A model generated the notes under the pieces. It was not told where the DNA came from, ran no database searches, and was given only the letters and a program-made list of their open reading frames with translations. DNA of 64,000 bases, taken from NCBI GenBank assembly GCA_015501585.1, contig JADNRY010000045.1, positions 62,001 to 126,000 on the forward strand. The letters are read 5' to 3'. Of this stretch, positions 20,720-34,647 are shown in pieces. Source of the stretch: Rhodocollybia butyracea. Its lineage: Eukaryota > Basidiomycota > Agaricomycetes > Agaricales > Omphalotaceae. The stretch's first letter is position 1. The number at the start of each line of letters is the position of its first letter. The position numbers and the translations under genes were made by a program.

Positions 20720-22455
20720 TCACGCAGGAATGGGAACTTCGGCTTGAGGAGTAAGCCTTACCGCGTGCCTTCGGAAAGTATTCTCGAAATCAACAGTTGC
20801 AGAGTGAGCTGTGACCCGATTGTCCTGGAGAAAGAAAAATAACTGCGTTAAGCTTTCGGTCCTAGGAGTTAGCATATAGGACTCACCCAAACTACTACTG
20901 TTCCTGGTGTGTATGTAGCTCTGATCTGGAAATCTGCGCCTTTGGCAATGTGATCGTAAAGAAAATTCAAGAGGTTGTCCGATTCTTCTTGTTTATATCC
21001 TACGATACGCCGCGTGAAGCCTTGGTTCACGTAGAGGGCTTTCTCCCCAGTTACGGGATGTTGACGAACTACAGGATGCTAGATGTTTTGATACGTGATT
21101 TAGCATTCCTTTCACAAATGAAAGCCAAGGAGTCTGACCTCGGTTTCCACGGGCTCTCTGCGCACAGGTCCTCCACGTTCCCTTGAAAAATCGGCCTGAC
21201 GAACTGCAGAGTGTAGAGCACGTAAACCCTCGAGACGCTTCCGGAACTCCGGGGATAGCCGCTTATAAGCTTCCACCTGCGATAGAAAGAGCGTGTCACC
21301 TTGCAGTGGCCAGCGTAAATGATAATTATTGGCAGGACGGTGCAATGACTGGCCTCACCTCCTGAGTCAGGCTAGAACGTAAACAAGTGACCAAAAAAGT
21401 CAGAAAATATGCCTAATCGACCTGCTGATAAGCTCTCGTACCTGGTCCAAAATGAAGAAGAATGTAGTACTAGGCGGCTAAAGAGAACAAAAAGTTCAGG
21501 GAAAGAAGAATATGCGGATATGAACTTACATACCTGTTTCTCGTACGACTATGTGATGGATAATTTCGGATAAATGTCAGAAATTGGGCTCCCCCAGTAT
21601 TGTGGTCAAACTCACAACGTCCGAATGCCAGCTTACGCCGCTGGCTCGGTCTCGACCACTATACTCGCGGAAACGATCATGTTCGGCATCGCGATAGACT
21701 AACACACGGAATGAGTGTAGGTATGTATAGATTGTCATAAGTGTCATTCTTACCGACATGGAATTCGGGAAAACCCTAGTTTTGTCAAAAAGGTCAAAAC
21801 GCATCAGGGCTGAATGTGGCTGCTCCACACCTTAACATTACCAGAAGTCGGGTGCCTCTGAATGGGTCCAAAGTGCCTGCATAAAACCAAGGAAGGTTAA
21901 GCCGTACGCTTCTGTAGTAACAGCCAAACGCCGTAAGAGGTTTGCCAAGTACCTGGCTATTTCAATCTGTCTCTCGGGCCCCAACTCTTTGAAGTCTTGA
22001 TCCCTGAAGAGGAGAACCTTACGTTCCGCAGCGTAAAGTGCAAGTTCGTCGAGACCCTCTTGACTTAATTGGGAAATCTGGATACCAGTAATCTCTGTAC
22101 CCAGGTAAGGGCTGAGGTCTCGCGTAATGGTATTGGCATTCAAGAGGTTGGGTTTAGAAGCATCGGCTCGCAGCCCCGAATCGCTATGGTCTGTGAAATG
22201 TGTGGATAGCCAATAAACATCCTTATTCTTTAATTTCACCAAATGGATTACTACTCACCGAAGAGTTCAGTCGGAGGGAATTTCTCGTTGACATCAAAGG
22301 AGGGATAGTAGAACGGGTATGATGCACCGGATAGCTACTATTGTATCAGAAGGCAGAGAAATGAATGCATATTGACCACATACCTTTGCCTTCAGCTCGG
22401 CATGAGCTTGAGAGGTTGGTTCCTGGCTCTTTAGATCTGCAACAGAGGGAGCCAT
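20720..22455 (-). CDS. TauD/TfdA-type Fe(II)/2-oxoglutarate dioxygenase
   Basis: Family members hydroxylate taurine, other sulfonates or related substrates using 2-oxoglutarate, releasing sulfite for sulfur supply. The start at 22455 gives MAPSVADLKSQEPTSQAHAE, followed by ASYPFYYPSFDVNEKFPPTE, then SPYLGTEITGIQISQLSQEG and the VLLFRDQDF strand typical of the TauD fold. The metal-binding HxD is in SWHSDVSYE, the distal His in NRVTAHSATVDF and the 2-oxoglutarate-binding Arg in FRRHAVRLTP. The C-terminus is QAEVPIPA. About ten short introns are needed, all with plausible GT-AG sites. Substrate cannot be told from sequence; yeast Jlp1-like sulfonate dioxygenase is the closest known type. Confidence 0.88.
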
Positions 22456-22730
22456 GGATCGATTTTACAGCTGTACAACCCAAGCGCAAAAGCTTATAAC
22501 GCCAGTGAGTTTCTCATCATCATCACCATAGCATGCAATATAGGCACGACAAAGCGCAATACTGTGAAAGTAAGATATCTTAAGAACTGGTCATCTGCGC
22601 CTCCTAGCGAAAGATATGTTACCGCAAGATAATAATGGCGATTCACACCGTAGAATGGCGCAAAATGAGGAAACTGTTGTGCTGAAAACGGATACATTTC
22701 ATTGAGCAACGCTACAGAAACACATGTGCA

Positions 22731-23988
22731 TCAATGGCGCCGATTTGCTCTCAAAGAGTGTTCTTCATCGCAATCATCCAGAAAGGCTAGCAGCGGAGCC
22801 ACAACACCCACAGAAACTAGTGGGGTCAGTAACGATAATGGAATGCGACGACCGATTGGCGCTGTATTGGAGAACATAGCCCACACCATAAATGAGACAC
22901 TTGTCCATATAACATCAAAGCCTATAGATGACTGCGCCGGATGGGAGAAAAGCGTGTCCCATAGACCGTCTAGGAAAGGTTTTTGGATCTCAAGTGATAG
23001 AACTCTGGAGTTCCGGATATGAATAGAGATCGTCATCAAGAAGACCAGAAGATGAAGGGTCCGGAACTTCAGTGAAAAGCGCCCAGGAGTTGGGGTATCT
23101 AGATACGACCCACATAGTAGCGGCAAAACCGCCAGTATGTGCATAGTCACGAGATTCGGCAGAAAGGTACGCTCATCGGTAAATGGTGTGTACGCGACAG
23201 TGCACAAAGAAAGCAATATGCTTAGCCAGAGAACCGGGCTCACAAACGTGACCTTCTTGACAGAGCGCGCTGTAGACAGAGATAAGGCGGCATAGAAAAG
23301 ATTCGATGCAACGGATATCGCAACCAGTTGTCCAAGAAGCATGTAAAGCCAAACATGGCTGATCTGGCGCCGTCTGCCTAATGGATGGAATGGTTCAGTA
23401 AAAGCAATAGTCCCCTCACATACGAGACATTACCTTCCACAAAAACAAACAGGGTCCAGGCACCAACAGTATATGAACAGAGCTGCCATATTAACGAAAT
23501 GTAAATCAAACCAAATACGATAGCGTCGTTACAAACCTGCTCACTCAACCACCATCTGAAGTACGTGGAGCAGACGGTGTACCAGGCTTGTTCGAACAGT
23601 GCCGTGTGCACAAGCCAGTTATTGATGCGTTCCATTAAAAAATCTCTAGTTTCTCCTTTCGACTCATAATCTTTGAAACTCCACTAAGGGAAATCAGTTT
23701 TTAACATCAACTGATGTCGAGAAAGACAGACCTCCATAAATCTGAACATATCTCTTTATGGAATCAATACAGATGACACGATACTTGACTACATTACTCA
23801 CAATACCAAGTGTGAGCAAACGCACTAGTCGCAAGAAAAATGAAGAGGGCAGCTCGTTTTCGATGCGAAGATAGTCTTTGTAAAATATAGCTTTGAAGAA
23901 TGCTTCGAAGCAGAATCCAGAATGTTACAATGATGATGATGAAGTACGAAGCGAAGACAGCCACTGCGACTCTGCTGCTAGCACCCAT
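22731..23988 (-). CDS. Polytopic membrane protein, mushroom-conserved, function unknown
   Basis: The start at 23988 gives MGASSRVAVAVFASYFIIII, a membrane helix, followed by a second helix around AALFIFLATSAFAHTWY. Small exons carry MFRFMEWSFKDYES, then NNWLVHTALFEQAWYTVCST, WWLSEQLCSYTVGAWTLFVF, and a large exon with five or more further hydrophobic segments (LLGQLVAISVASNLFY, PVLWLSILLSLCTVAY, LHLLVFLMTISIHI). Around eight transmembrane helices in total. The pattern LFEQAWxxVC followed by SEQLCxYTVG recurs in hypothetical mushroom membrane proteins; I know no function. The likely location is an endomembrane, by inference only. Confidence 0.7.
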
Positions 23989-24863
23989 GACTAGCGTCGA
24001 GCGACGAGTGCAACTTTGAGAGCGTGACTTTTGTCACGCTAACACTTCCTTTGTGACATATGAGTCATTACGACTCCTAACAACCATGGAATTTTTCTTG
24101 CCTTTGCCTGTCATCTCTATCTATTTCATCCTCGGCTATTCTTCTGACTATTCTTCTGGCCCAAGTGATTGATCTTCTGTTTGCGGATTTGCAGGCTTTC
24201 CCAAAGGTTGATCGTTCCGCATCTCCTTCAGGTTGAAAATGTTTTGTTCACGGGTGGCGATAGAAAACCGAGATTGCATCATCTTTTCGTAAATCTCCGG
24301 GCTACAGGTGGGCTTACAGGTGCTTGCCCAGCAGATATCGTGAGTCTGATTTTGGCGAACCTCAATATTTAGACATAGGAATAGGTAGCCGGCTTTTCCT
24401 TGCGGGAACTAACAACCCGTCGAGGATCAGGCGATGAAACCACAAAATTCTCACAAACAGAAACCACGGACCACTCACCATCCTCGTATAATTCATAGCT
24501 TAACGGGTAGGAGTGTGTAGGAGTAGACCCGCAAGAAGCTTACCAATAAGTGATCTTATGGGTTTATTATAATAATATATATCCTTTTGGATTCAAGTCG
24601 CATTTAAACTATGGGTTCAGCTGCTGTGCGACTTATCCCCAGAAAAAAAACAAGGAAAGGTTACGAACGGTCTCATTCCGAGCCCGCGATGTACGCCAGT
24701 CCCCACAAATCTCAGACGATGTCGGAAATCTGTGTGTCCCTCTCCTGATAAGGAGAGGACGATTATACATAGCCAGTATCCAGATCTTGATAATTGATGT
24801 TGTTTCACTCTGAAGAGTCAACCATTATACTCAGCAAGACTTGGAAAGAAGATACATAGATTT
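23989..24863. other. Intergenic, no gene seen (875 bp)
   Basis: Contains a short direct repeat around 24139-24157 (two ATTCTTCTG units) and an AT-rich stretch near 24560-24620. No domain-bearing frame was found on either strand. Confidence 0.5.
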
Positions 24864-25722
24864 CTACATAGTAGCACCCCATCTCATCTCTACTTCGTCG
24901 AAGACCTTGACATGCTTAGTAACTCGAAAGCCTAAGTTTTCGAACAACTTGATGCTGGGCGTATTGGTGTCTGAAATCCGTGTAATTAGCGACCTGGGAG
25001 GTATTGTATGAGGCATTTTGACTTGATTGTGCTGGGTTTCTGCCTGCGTCCGAGGATGTTCCGTGAAGTACGCTGCAGGACAACCTGTAACATATTGGAA
25101 AACGAGACGTAGTGCTTCGGTAGCATATCCCCTCCTGCGACACGAGGACTCTGACGGTATTCCTTTACCGTCAGCCATAATCTGGGCACACTCGAATATA
25201 CATACATACCCGCAATCATAATCTCAGCTTCCGCGCTAAACTCCTGGTCACCGGAAATTGTAACATCGGATGTGCCCACGTTTCCGGAGAAGAATATATT
25301 GACATCCCCAACCATGGGGAGGGAGGAGACTCGAGGATCCGTAGGGGCAACTTGAGTACTGTCCGGAATATACACATCGGCTTCACGGGCTACGATGATA
25401 AAAGTCAACTTATCCTCGTCCGTCTGCCATTTTTCTACATCCAAGGCGATCATCCAGTTAGTCTGGCTCGGATCCTGATCTTGATCTCTTCTTACGTTGC
25501 ATCTCATACTCTTGCTCTAACGTTAGAGGTTCGCTAGCAGTTAATCTGCGAAGTTCCTCATCCTCCATCCAAGCGTGATATCGCTACAACAAATACCGAA
25601 ACAGAAAACTTGAGTTCGAATCGGATCAAGAAATGCGATTGACTCACCGGAACATGAGACACCTGGTATGGAACTAGAACTACGTTTGCGCCGACAAGAA
25701 CCGTGTTCTTGTTGCAGAGCAT
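24864..25722 (-). CDS. N-acetyltransferase 9-like GNAT protein
   Basis: Resembles NAT9, a GNAT-fold acetyltransferase. The start at 25722 gives MLCNKNTVLVGANVVLVPYQ, then RYHAWMEDEELRRLTASEPL, TLEQEYEMQQKWQTDEDKLT (across a 60-nt intron) and a PMVGDVNIFFSG strand. The acetyl-CoA loop is in RRRGYATEAL, and the end block NTPSIKLFENLGFRVTKHVK is typical of the GNAT C-terminus. Four or more exons. A Met at 25743 in the same frame is an alternative start. The neighbour upstream is a different GNAT gene, and the two are not close paralogues. Confidence 0.85.
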
Positions 25723-25901
25723 GGAAGGATATGGACGCAACAAGAGAAGATTGCGTCGGCGGCCCGGTCAAGCCGAATACTACCAAAGAGCGAAAGATGC
25801 ATATACAGTGATATTAACATATTATACAGCTGTACAAATTATATACTATGTAAAACGCCATTGACGTAGGTAGTGTCCGAAGATATCGATGAAGTATCCG
25901 T

Positions 25902-26756
25902 TTACAGTTGCATCTGGTATTCAATAAAATTCATTCTCAATCCTCCAGCTTCGAAATCGCTGTCTCGAGTAGAGTTGTGGCGCCAACCCAGCCTGGTATA
26001 CATCTCCCTAGCGACAGACTGATAGTTGGTAGTCTCCAATTTTAACGTGGGGACCCCTCTCTGCTTTGCGTAGCAGATCAATGCCCGTATCAGCTTGGTT
26101 CCGATCCCTCGTTTCCGGTACGCTGGCAAGACGAACAAGCGTCTCAGCTCACCGGTCATAGGTCCATCACTCTTTGGCGGGCAATCTATGATCAAATACC
26201 ATCAGCCCCTTGTTTAATTCAAAACCAATTATTTGCTTACCGAGAGCGACACATCCCACAATTTTATAGCCTTGTTCTGAGGGTATCTCAGCGACCCAAA
26301 AAGATCGTATCGGGCCATCTTTCTCCTGATTCAGCCCATAATACTGAGAAATGTCGGCCATGTCATGGAGGAGTCCATCTTGATAATACCCCAAGAAGGT
26401 TGTTCGAATCCGGTAGTATTCAAACAGCATAAAGCTGCACGATAGAAGAACGAGGGCCAGCCCGAACAGTCGTATATGTTGTTGAGGAAGGAATAGAGCC
26501 ACTCCTCCGGTAATTGATAACAAGTAGGCAAGATACATCGGAGTCCAATGTAAGAATGCCCGCACAAGGGCAATGTGGCCGGCGGAGTCGGCTGAGGGGT
26601 ATAGTGAGCATGAGCGATGCGAAGTAAAAGATTGTCCTCACCTCCAGTGACCAGTCCAGTGAAGTACACGTCGCGAACTTGCGGAGTATCCGCAGGGCAG
26701 AATGGGCGTATTATAATGGTGTTTTGTGGGAGCACTGGGTTCTGTTTGACGTCCAT
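25902..26756 (-). CDS. Membrane-anchored GNAT acetyltransferase (NAT8-like layout)
   Basis: The start at 26756 gives MDVKQNPVLPQNTIIIRPFC, the first GNAT strand. It is followed by VRDVYFTGLVTGG, then two hydrophobic segments (MYLAYLLSITGGVALFL and IRLFGLALVLLSCSFMLF) inserted before the acetyltransferase core. The core has SFWVAEIPS, YKIVGCVALG, GELRRLFVLPAYRKRGIGTK (acetyl-CoA loop R-x-x-G-x-G) and LKLETTNYQSVAREMYTRLG. Insertion of a membrane hairpin early in a GNAT domain is the layout of mammalian NAT8. Here it suggests an endomembrane-bound enzyme with unknown substrate. Two or three introns are needed. Confidence 0.8.
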
Positions 26757-28018
26757 GGTTAACGGGGGGATGAGACGCGTTGTCGATTGTGTCTTCCATG
26801 TCTAGGCCCCGCTACTTATAGAGGTTTTTGTCCCGTCTAGTAAGTACATAGACATTAATTCAGGATAGGTCGTACTTAGTTAGCTGCCTCCGGAAAGTCC
26901 GGTTTCATGTGTGAATCGCGATCGCAAGGTACACTGTTTCGTTCAAACCATCACATCTTCGAATCCTAAGGCTGAGGCTAATATTATAGTTGGACGGAAA
27001 TATTGACTAGAGGCTTTTTTGAATGCTGTGAAGCAGCTGTCAAACATGAAATACTAGTGGTAAGTTATCTCCGTCGGTTAATTACAACCCGGTTATCGTC
27101 CAGCCCCAAAATAGGGTTACCACATCTTCTTTCAAATCAGTGGCAAAAAACTCTGGGCAAATTATCTGTTAAAAAAGGAAAGAACAACTGAAAGCATAAT
27201 CTTTCTGCGATATAGTAATCTTATCATGCCGTACATTGAGTTCGGCAACTTTTAGCGCACCTTTTACACTGCCGAGGGCATATTCGAATTCTGAATTTCC
27301 CAAAGTTGTGTCACCACTAAATTTCAGCGCATACATTCAGACGTCCGATTCACCTTTTCCAAGGAATGGATCGTTGTATATTCTTAAAACCAGTGACGTA
27401 GAAAGTGACGTAGGAAGCTTTGCTATCTCGACCCTCGCAAACAACTGGGCATAGTACGCAGCATATTGCTCGGGGCTCAATCAAGGAGTGTATGGGCTCC
27501 AGCTCGCTACGTATTTATTGTACGTCGACGTACAATGCCTAACCATAAGCCAACTCCTTTATTCTTCCCAATACACCTCTCCTTCGATATGTCTACTAGT
27601 GTCGATGTCATTCGGTAAAGGAAACAAGGTGAGTACATCGTTCATTCGTTCATTCACCTTGAATTAATGAATACAATCAAGTGTGGACCAACGTCTACCA
27701 ACGTCTACCCCACTCAGCCGGCACCATGGTTTCACGCCACTCAAAACAAAAAACAAGCTTCTTTAAATCTCTTGGAAATTTTCAATTGATATTCTGGCTC
27801 TAGATTAATTGTATACATCACAGACGATGGTAAGTAGTCTCTTTCGGGCATGGAAGGCGCACACTTGGAGTTGGCATCTTTAATTTCGAATTCTTTCGCT
27901 TTAGTCAACTGCGATCCTTGAATGTCGTCCGTTTAGGCACAGATAACGCCACACCGAACCTCCCGACATTGATGACGGAGCGTTTATATACTTCGCCAAC
28001 GTTCGGCATGTAATCCAC

Positions 28019-28733
28019 TCATCGTATTGTTCGCGGGACAGCCGGGCGTTGGAACTGGGCCGTTGTCACGACCAGCCAGTCTACCTGTCTCAATTTTCCC
28101 ATGCTATTGTATCGAGCTAATCCTAAAATAATTCCTTTGGCAGGATATGGATCCTGCACCGGAAGTTGTTGCTTCAAATCTACCTCCGATGGCCACAAGC
28201 TGCCGCGTATATGCATATTGGAGTGCATCTCTGACTCGTCTGAGGAGTCGGATTTTCGTCCGACACAATACCAAATCCTTCCACGTCTGTCTCGTTCAAA
28301 AACGGGTGGTGCCGTGTCTCCATTCTCTAACGCAGAAATGGAACTTGGCAGAACCATCCGAGTCCACCCATACCTCCGATTCGGATCCGGCAGGACGCTC
28401 CCAAATTTACACCGACACCTCTTCCTTGTAATGGTTTGATGAGATCGTTTGGTGTGTGCTTACAGACATAGCCAAGCGAATAGTAAGTGACTAGACGAGA
28501 TGGATCGGCAAAGAAAAAGTTTTAGAAGGTAAAAAATGGATTGACGGTGTGAGCTCGAACCCCACTTAATGGTTCTCGTTGAATCTTATCGAAAAAGACC
28601 TGGACCATGTCGCTGTCACGGATCTCGGGGGCACGACCATTGAGGAGAGGTGAGAAGGCGAAGAGGTTGTTCTGATCATGGATGGCTTTCAGAACAAAAA
28701 GGTTTTCATGTAGATGAATCGGACGAAAGTCGG
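28019..28733 (-). other. Possible minus-strand exon relics, unidentified
   Basis: Two stretches have a coding look. 28540-28733 reads FAFSPLLNGRAPEIRDSDMV and QVFFDKIQREPLSGVRAHTV. 28019-28357 reads GDTAPPVFERDRRGRIWYCV and KGIILGLARYNSMGKLRQ. The second has a possible donor after KLRQ. I recognise neither, and no start or end exon can be joined. Could be a decayed gene or chance. Confidence 0.25.
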
Positions 28734-29627
28734 TTCTCTACCCCTAGCTTTCCTTCCTGTTTTAATTGACAGATTCACGCATGACGCTCAGTGGGCTTCG
28801 ATTGTTCCGCAGTTGCTGTAATCTCAATTGGAGGATAGATGTTCGTTGCCTTGCAGTTGAGGGGCAATGAATGTGTACCTACCCCAGGCGCTCTTAAGTT
28901 GCTGTTATAGATCTAAGTCTCCGAAGGTAGGGTAGGTTTTCTGTCGGCTGACCACCTCTTGTTCGCTCTAGGCCATTGTTCCCAACGCTACGCGCAAATA
29001 CACGATAAGAAGATAAGTGAACTGCCAGTTCTTTCTCTTTTTCCTATGGAATTTCATTCGCTCTTCATTTACAATGACCAAAAACTTGGAACACCAGTTC
29101 TGTCACTCATACATCCACTACCTTTCGTTGAACTTCATCTGAATCGCATCCGTAGCCACCGCTACCTTGGCCTAGCACACGACCATGTCTTGTGGACTCT
29201 GGTCAATGCACATGAAGTGGCGTGTTTCCGGAACTGCAGCGGCGTACGTCCAGCGGTTGGAGAATTAGTTTTCAGTGCTTTCTTTTAGGATCACTGGTAT
29301 TGTATATTCTTGATTAAAATTATGAACTCTGGTTCTCGATGTAGAGCAGAGGGCCTGTGCCTCTCTCATGTCTCGGTACTTAGAGTTACTTCACAGTTAA
29401 AAACAGATCATATCCTACTTCAGCAACGTACATCACGGTGGGTCGTGTTGCCTGGACCTATACTAGCCTATATTCTTTCTGCAAGAGAGGCGTCCTGTGC
29501 TTATGCCTGCTGCCAACTATCAAAACTTAATCTTAGTATGTGGAATTCCATGTGTTCATCCTGCACAAACGGCAAAGAAATTTACATCGCATTGAACAAC
29601 GGGAAGAAGATCGGCATAAGTAACGAC

Positions 29628-29664
29628 CGACGAGCGTCAAGCTTGTGAAAGTTGACGCTCGTCG
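29628..29664. repeat. Perfect 13-bp inverted repeat with 11-bp spacer
   Basis: The arms CGACGAGCGTCAA (29628-29640) and TTGACGCTCGTCG (29652-29664) are exact reverse complements around GCTTGTGAAAG. GC-rich and isolated within the gene-poor region; no gene ends next to it. Confidence 0.9.
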
Positions 29665-31431
29665 TTCACGTGATTACCGAAACCTTTTGCTGCTTTGCAC
29701 TGTGCAGCTAAGCGAGCTACTTAGTCTACTTACTTTCTAGTTTTTCGGGAGAACGACCGGTACCGTGTCGTCAAAAGATATGAAACATCCTGTTCAACAT
29801 CACGCATTAGTCCCAGCACTCAAGTTGGCTCTTGACTCGCATCTGTCCCGCGATGTCAAAACCGTTTTCACGGTGATGTCCACGATATCTTCAAGGACCA
29901 ATGGTCAGAACCGAGGTTTTCCATGACGAATAGAATAAAGAAGTGCATGTGCATTAATCACTTGGTACTTGACGACTGTTCGGCGCGGATGGCATACACC
30001 CAGAATTTCTCCAATCAACTAAACACATCGGTATGTACGATGCTCCTGCGTGTGTGAGATGGTCAGGGAGGACGGAACCAAGGTCGTAGCTTGAAGGCGC
30101 TGTCAAGGAAAAGGAAAAGACTGAGCAGGCTGTTAATGCCGGAAAGACAGTTAGTCAGCGAGAGACAGTAGACGGTATTTATTGATGATTCGATCGTCTG
30201 CTACAATTATTGACAAGTTTTGGAGCAGTATTTTATCGTTGTTGGAACATCCAGCCATCGGAAACTGTAACAATAAATTTGCATTATAATCGACCTCTCA
30301 TAGATGACGAGAAAAAAGACCAAATTAAATTCATAATCCTTCACACATATGCTCAGAGATACGGTCAGGCTCCTCCGGCATTCAACAGCGCCAGCGCCAC
30401 GATGACGCCTCAACCATTCGATATGACCGCCATCGTTCAGCAGTCAGGCGCCGTCAATCCCATGTCCATCTAGACATCCAACGGCAGTTGGGTCTGGCCT
30501 CAGGGATGGCTTTACATGCCCGGAGATGGAGCTCTCACTTCGCTAATGCTGTCACGGACCGTTCAGGCTTTCTTACCCAAGATGTTGTCCTCGTAGTCAC
30601 CGCTGCTAGACTTGATGTTTCGTTGAGCGGCATACATACCCGAACCATGAGACGACTGCAATGGCTTTTACGTTTGTGCCTCGGTCTACCCTGTGAGACG
30701 TTCAGGGTAGTACGGAGCACATACTTGTTGTGAGTAGCGGAAATATACAGGGCAAAAGGATGAAGCTTGTGCAAGAAGTTTTCGTTGTACGTCTTTGTGG
30801 ATTACCAACCAGACACCACCTACAATGTCCTTTGGATCTAACAGCAACGAAAATGTGGAACTCTAGTAGTCATTCCCAAGTAAGTCTAGAAGACACGACA
30901 GAACATACGAGTAAATTTAAAGTAATTTTCAACTGTTTTGTCTTTTGGTAGTACTTACCATGTACGAATGTACTAAGACAGGTTCTTCAACACCAGAATC
31001 GTTTGATTGTCCCGCCTGCGGTCTTTTTGCTCTGTGGTTAGGATGTTCAAACTTGTGTCTCCTGCAGCCAAACCGCGCGCCCTCGTTGCATCGAGTCTCG
31101 AAAAGTCCGCATCCTTTCATCCGGGTATTTACTGTGGGTATCAACACCTCCTCGCGGAGGGAATGGCTGTATATGTCCGGCAGGCCGGACTGGTGGTTTG
31201 GCAAATGTGCTCCTTAGATTTGTCAGGGCTGCGAGGAGCCATCCTCTGACAGGCATCACGCTTCTTGGGACCGAAAACAGGGATGACAAGGAGGATAAGA
31301 ACTAGGACCTTGTTTTCGAGATGATCGATGGTCTTGAAAATGATGACCAAGTGCTACCGACTTTATTGACCCCTGACGGAAAATTGAAAGAAGACTAACT
31401 CGCTTGCACCCAACCCATAGTACTTCCTCAC

Positions 31432-31659
31432 TGACAGTTCAACAAACTACTACCCCAATCCAATATCTTTCCCGGCACAAGAACAGATGTACGCTATTAT
31501 TAGGATTCCACCCGGTCAAGGCAACAAGCTGTCTACCATCAAGATCAAAGGCGTGGTAGCCATTACTGGAAATGCAGTTAAGCTAGGCATCCCGGTGTCA
31601 CAGCTCCTTTCTTTACCGCCCCAATTTAATGACCCACAAGGTCTTTCGGTCTCCTCATA
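31432..31659 (+). other. Coding-looking fragment, unidentified
   Basis: An open stretch ending at a stop near 31659 reads NYYPNPISFPAQEQMYAIIR, then IPPGQGNKLSTIKIKG and VVAITGNAVKLGIPVSQLLS. Composition and lack of breaks over about 75 codons resemble an exon, but I find no partner exons and no family. Confidence 0.25.
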
Positions 31660-32767
31660 ACACTCATAACCCTTTCTCCATAAACTTGTTGCGAGATCGC
31701 TCATTACAGATCTCCTGGACGGGTATCATCTGTTGCCCCCATCTACGGTTGAGAATGATGCCGAGCCTTACTTGAACAATGAAGAAAGAGATTGTGCGTC
31801 TCGGAACAACTACATACCAGCTCATCAACAAACACACATGGTTGCTGCTGCGGATCATCAGACTCCGCTGAACCGATGCTGATATTACTCTGTTTCGCTC
31901 ATGTTAGTAGGGGGGAGTGCTGTTTCCAGCGGGTCGTGGAGCTGGTAGAGCTGCGGGAAAGGCTCTACCGCAGAAGGACGGTTCAAACCACGGGAGGGAG
32001 GGGAACCGCCCACGACGGGTGGTGTTCTCCGCTCTGCAAGGCCCTCGTCGTCTTCAACTGCCTTTATGACCTATCAGGAAAAGCTCCCGAAAATTCGAAC
32101 CACCACTTGACCACCACTGCTGCACCCGAGTCCGCTTGGCTTCTTAGTCAAAAGCGGAAGAAGAAAGAGATGCCAAGGTGTGATCTCTCCTGACGCAACT
32201 CTTCCTGCTATCTAGGTGTCCTTAGCGACCCCTAACTGCTATTTCGCGACTGTAGAAGTTTGACAGTGGATTATTGCTCGGCGTAGATTTTCTCACTCTT
32301 TTGGCAACCAAGGCCACTGTGGAAGAGGTTCAAGATACCCTGGTCAGCGGCAATCTACACTACACTAGTTAGTAGGAACTACGCGACAAGCCTCAGGCTT
32401 CGAGCTATTTTTAGCTGCTGTATTTTTTTTTCTCAAGTCAGAGGCGTGGTGTTTATGTTGGCATCGCGAGATTCAAGAGAGCAGAGCCTGAAAAGGCAGC
32501 GGCCAGTATCTTATTAGGTAGTCCAAGACTAAGACTTTTCCTCGCCAGGGACTATGACCGACGGCCGTAGTTTAGTAATTGATTAGCTCAGAGGGGCAGA
32601 GGTAACATTTAGCAAGCAATGGAGGATCGAGTAATGAAGAAGTAGAGACGAAGAACGACTAAAATAAATCTATAAAGCCCGTAATTTTGGGAAATCACCC
32701 ACAGACCTTTCACTTCGTGCCAAAATCGGAAAAGGTAGAATGCAAAGCCACACCACTTAAGTACTAT

Positions 32768-34381
<1,614 letters not shown>

Positions 34382-34647
34382 CTTGAGTTGGTTTTGTTGG
34401 CTGGAGAATTGACGAGTGGTTGACGAATTCGATTGCTTTATAGTCTAATGTTGTGAGACGGATTCGACTCGGACCAGTTCGAACAAATCATGATCATGTA
34501 AACCAAGTGCGATAGCATAGTTAAGGACGGAGTCAACACGGAGCAGTCACAACCGTGAACGCGGTACTAAATGTTCAACACGGCAGGGAAGCGCCCAAGT
34601 TTATCCCAGCGCTTAGCCGGGTTGAACCGGAATTCTTGTCAACCACA
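34382..34647. promoter_or_regulatory. Divergent promoter region, AKR7-1 / ATP15
   Basis: 266 bp separate the two start codons, so both promoters must lie here. No clear TATA box was found; the ATP15 side near 34600-34640 is CG-rich compared with the AKR side. Confidence 0.5.

Larger units (their letters stand above)
26757..32767. other. Gene-poor region (6 kb) with possible relics
   Basis: No full gene can be built on either strand. Coding-looking pieces without partners are listed separately (28019-28733 minus, 31432-31659 plus). A plus-strand piece at 29780-29927 encodes about 48 residues from an ATG (MKHPVQHHALVPALKLALDS) with no family. No reverse transcriptase, integrase or transposase motif is visible. 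The perfect hairpin at 29628-29664 lies inside. Confidence 0.5.

Noticed and set aside
27612..27780. Possible tiny spliced gene starting MSFGKGNK, considered as a pheromone-like precursor
   Set aside because: No C-terminal CaaX motif, no pheromone receptor gene in the window, and the second exon is unsupported.
29628..29664. Hairpin considered as terminal inverted repeats of a transposon
   Set aside because: The arms are only 11 bp apart, with no coding space and no target-site duplication.
30210..31250. Several open frames of 70-90 codons as genes
   Set aside because: They overlap on both strands, have frequent stops between them, show no family motif and cannot be joined by plausible introns into one protein.
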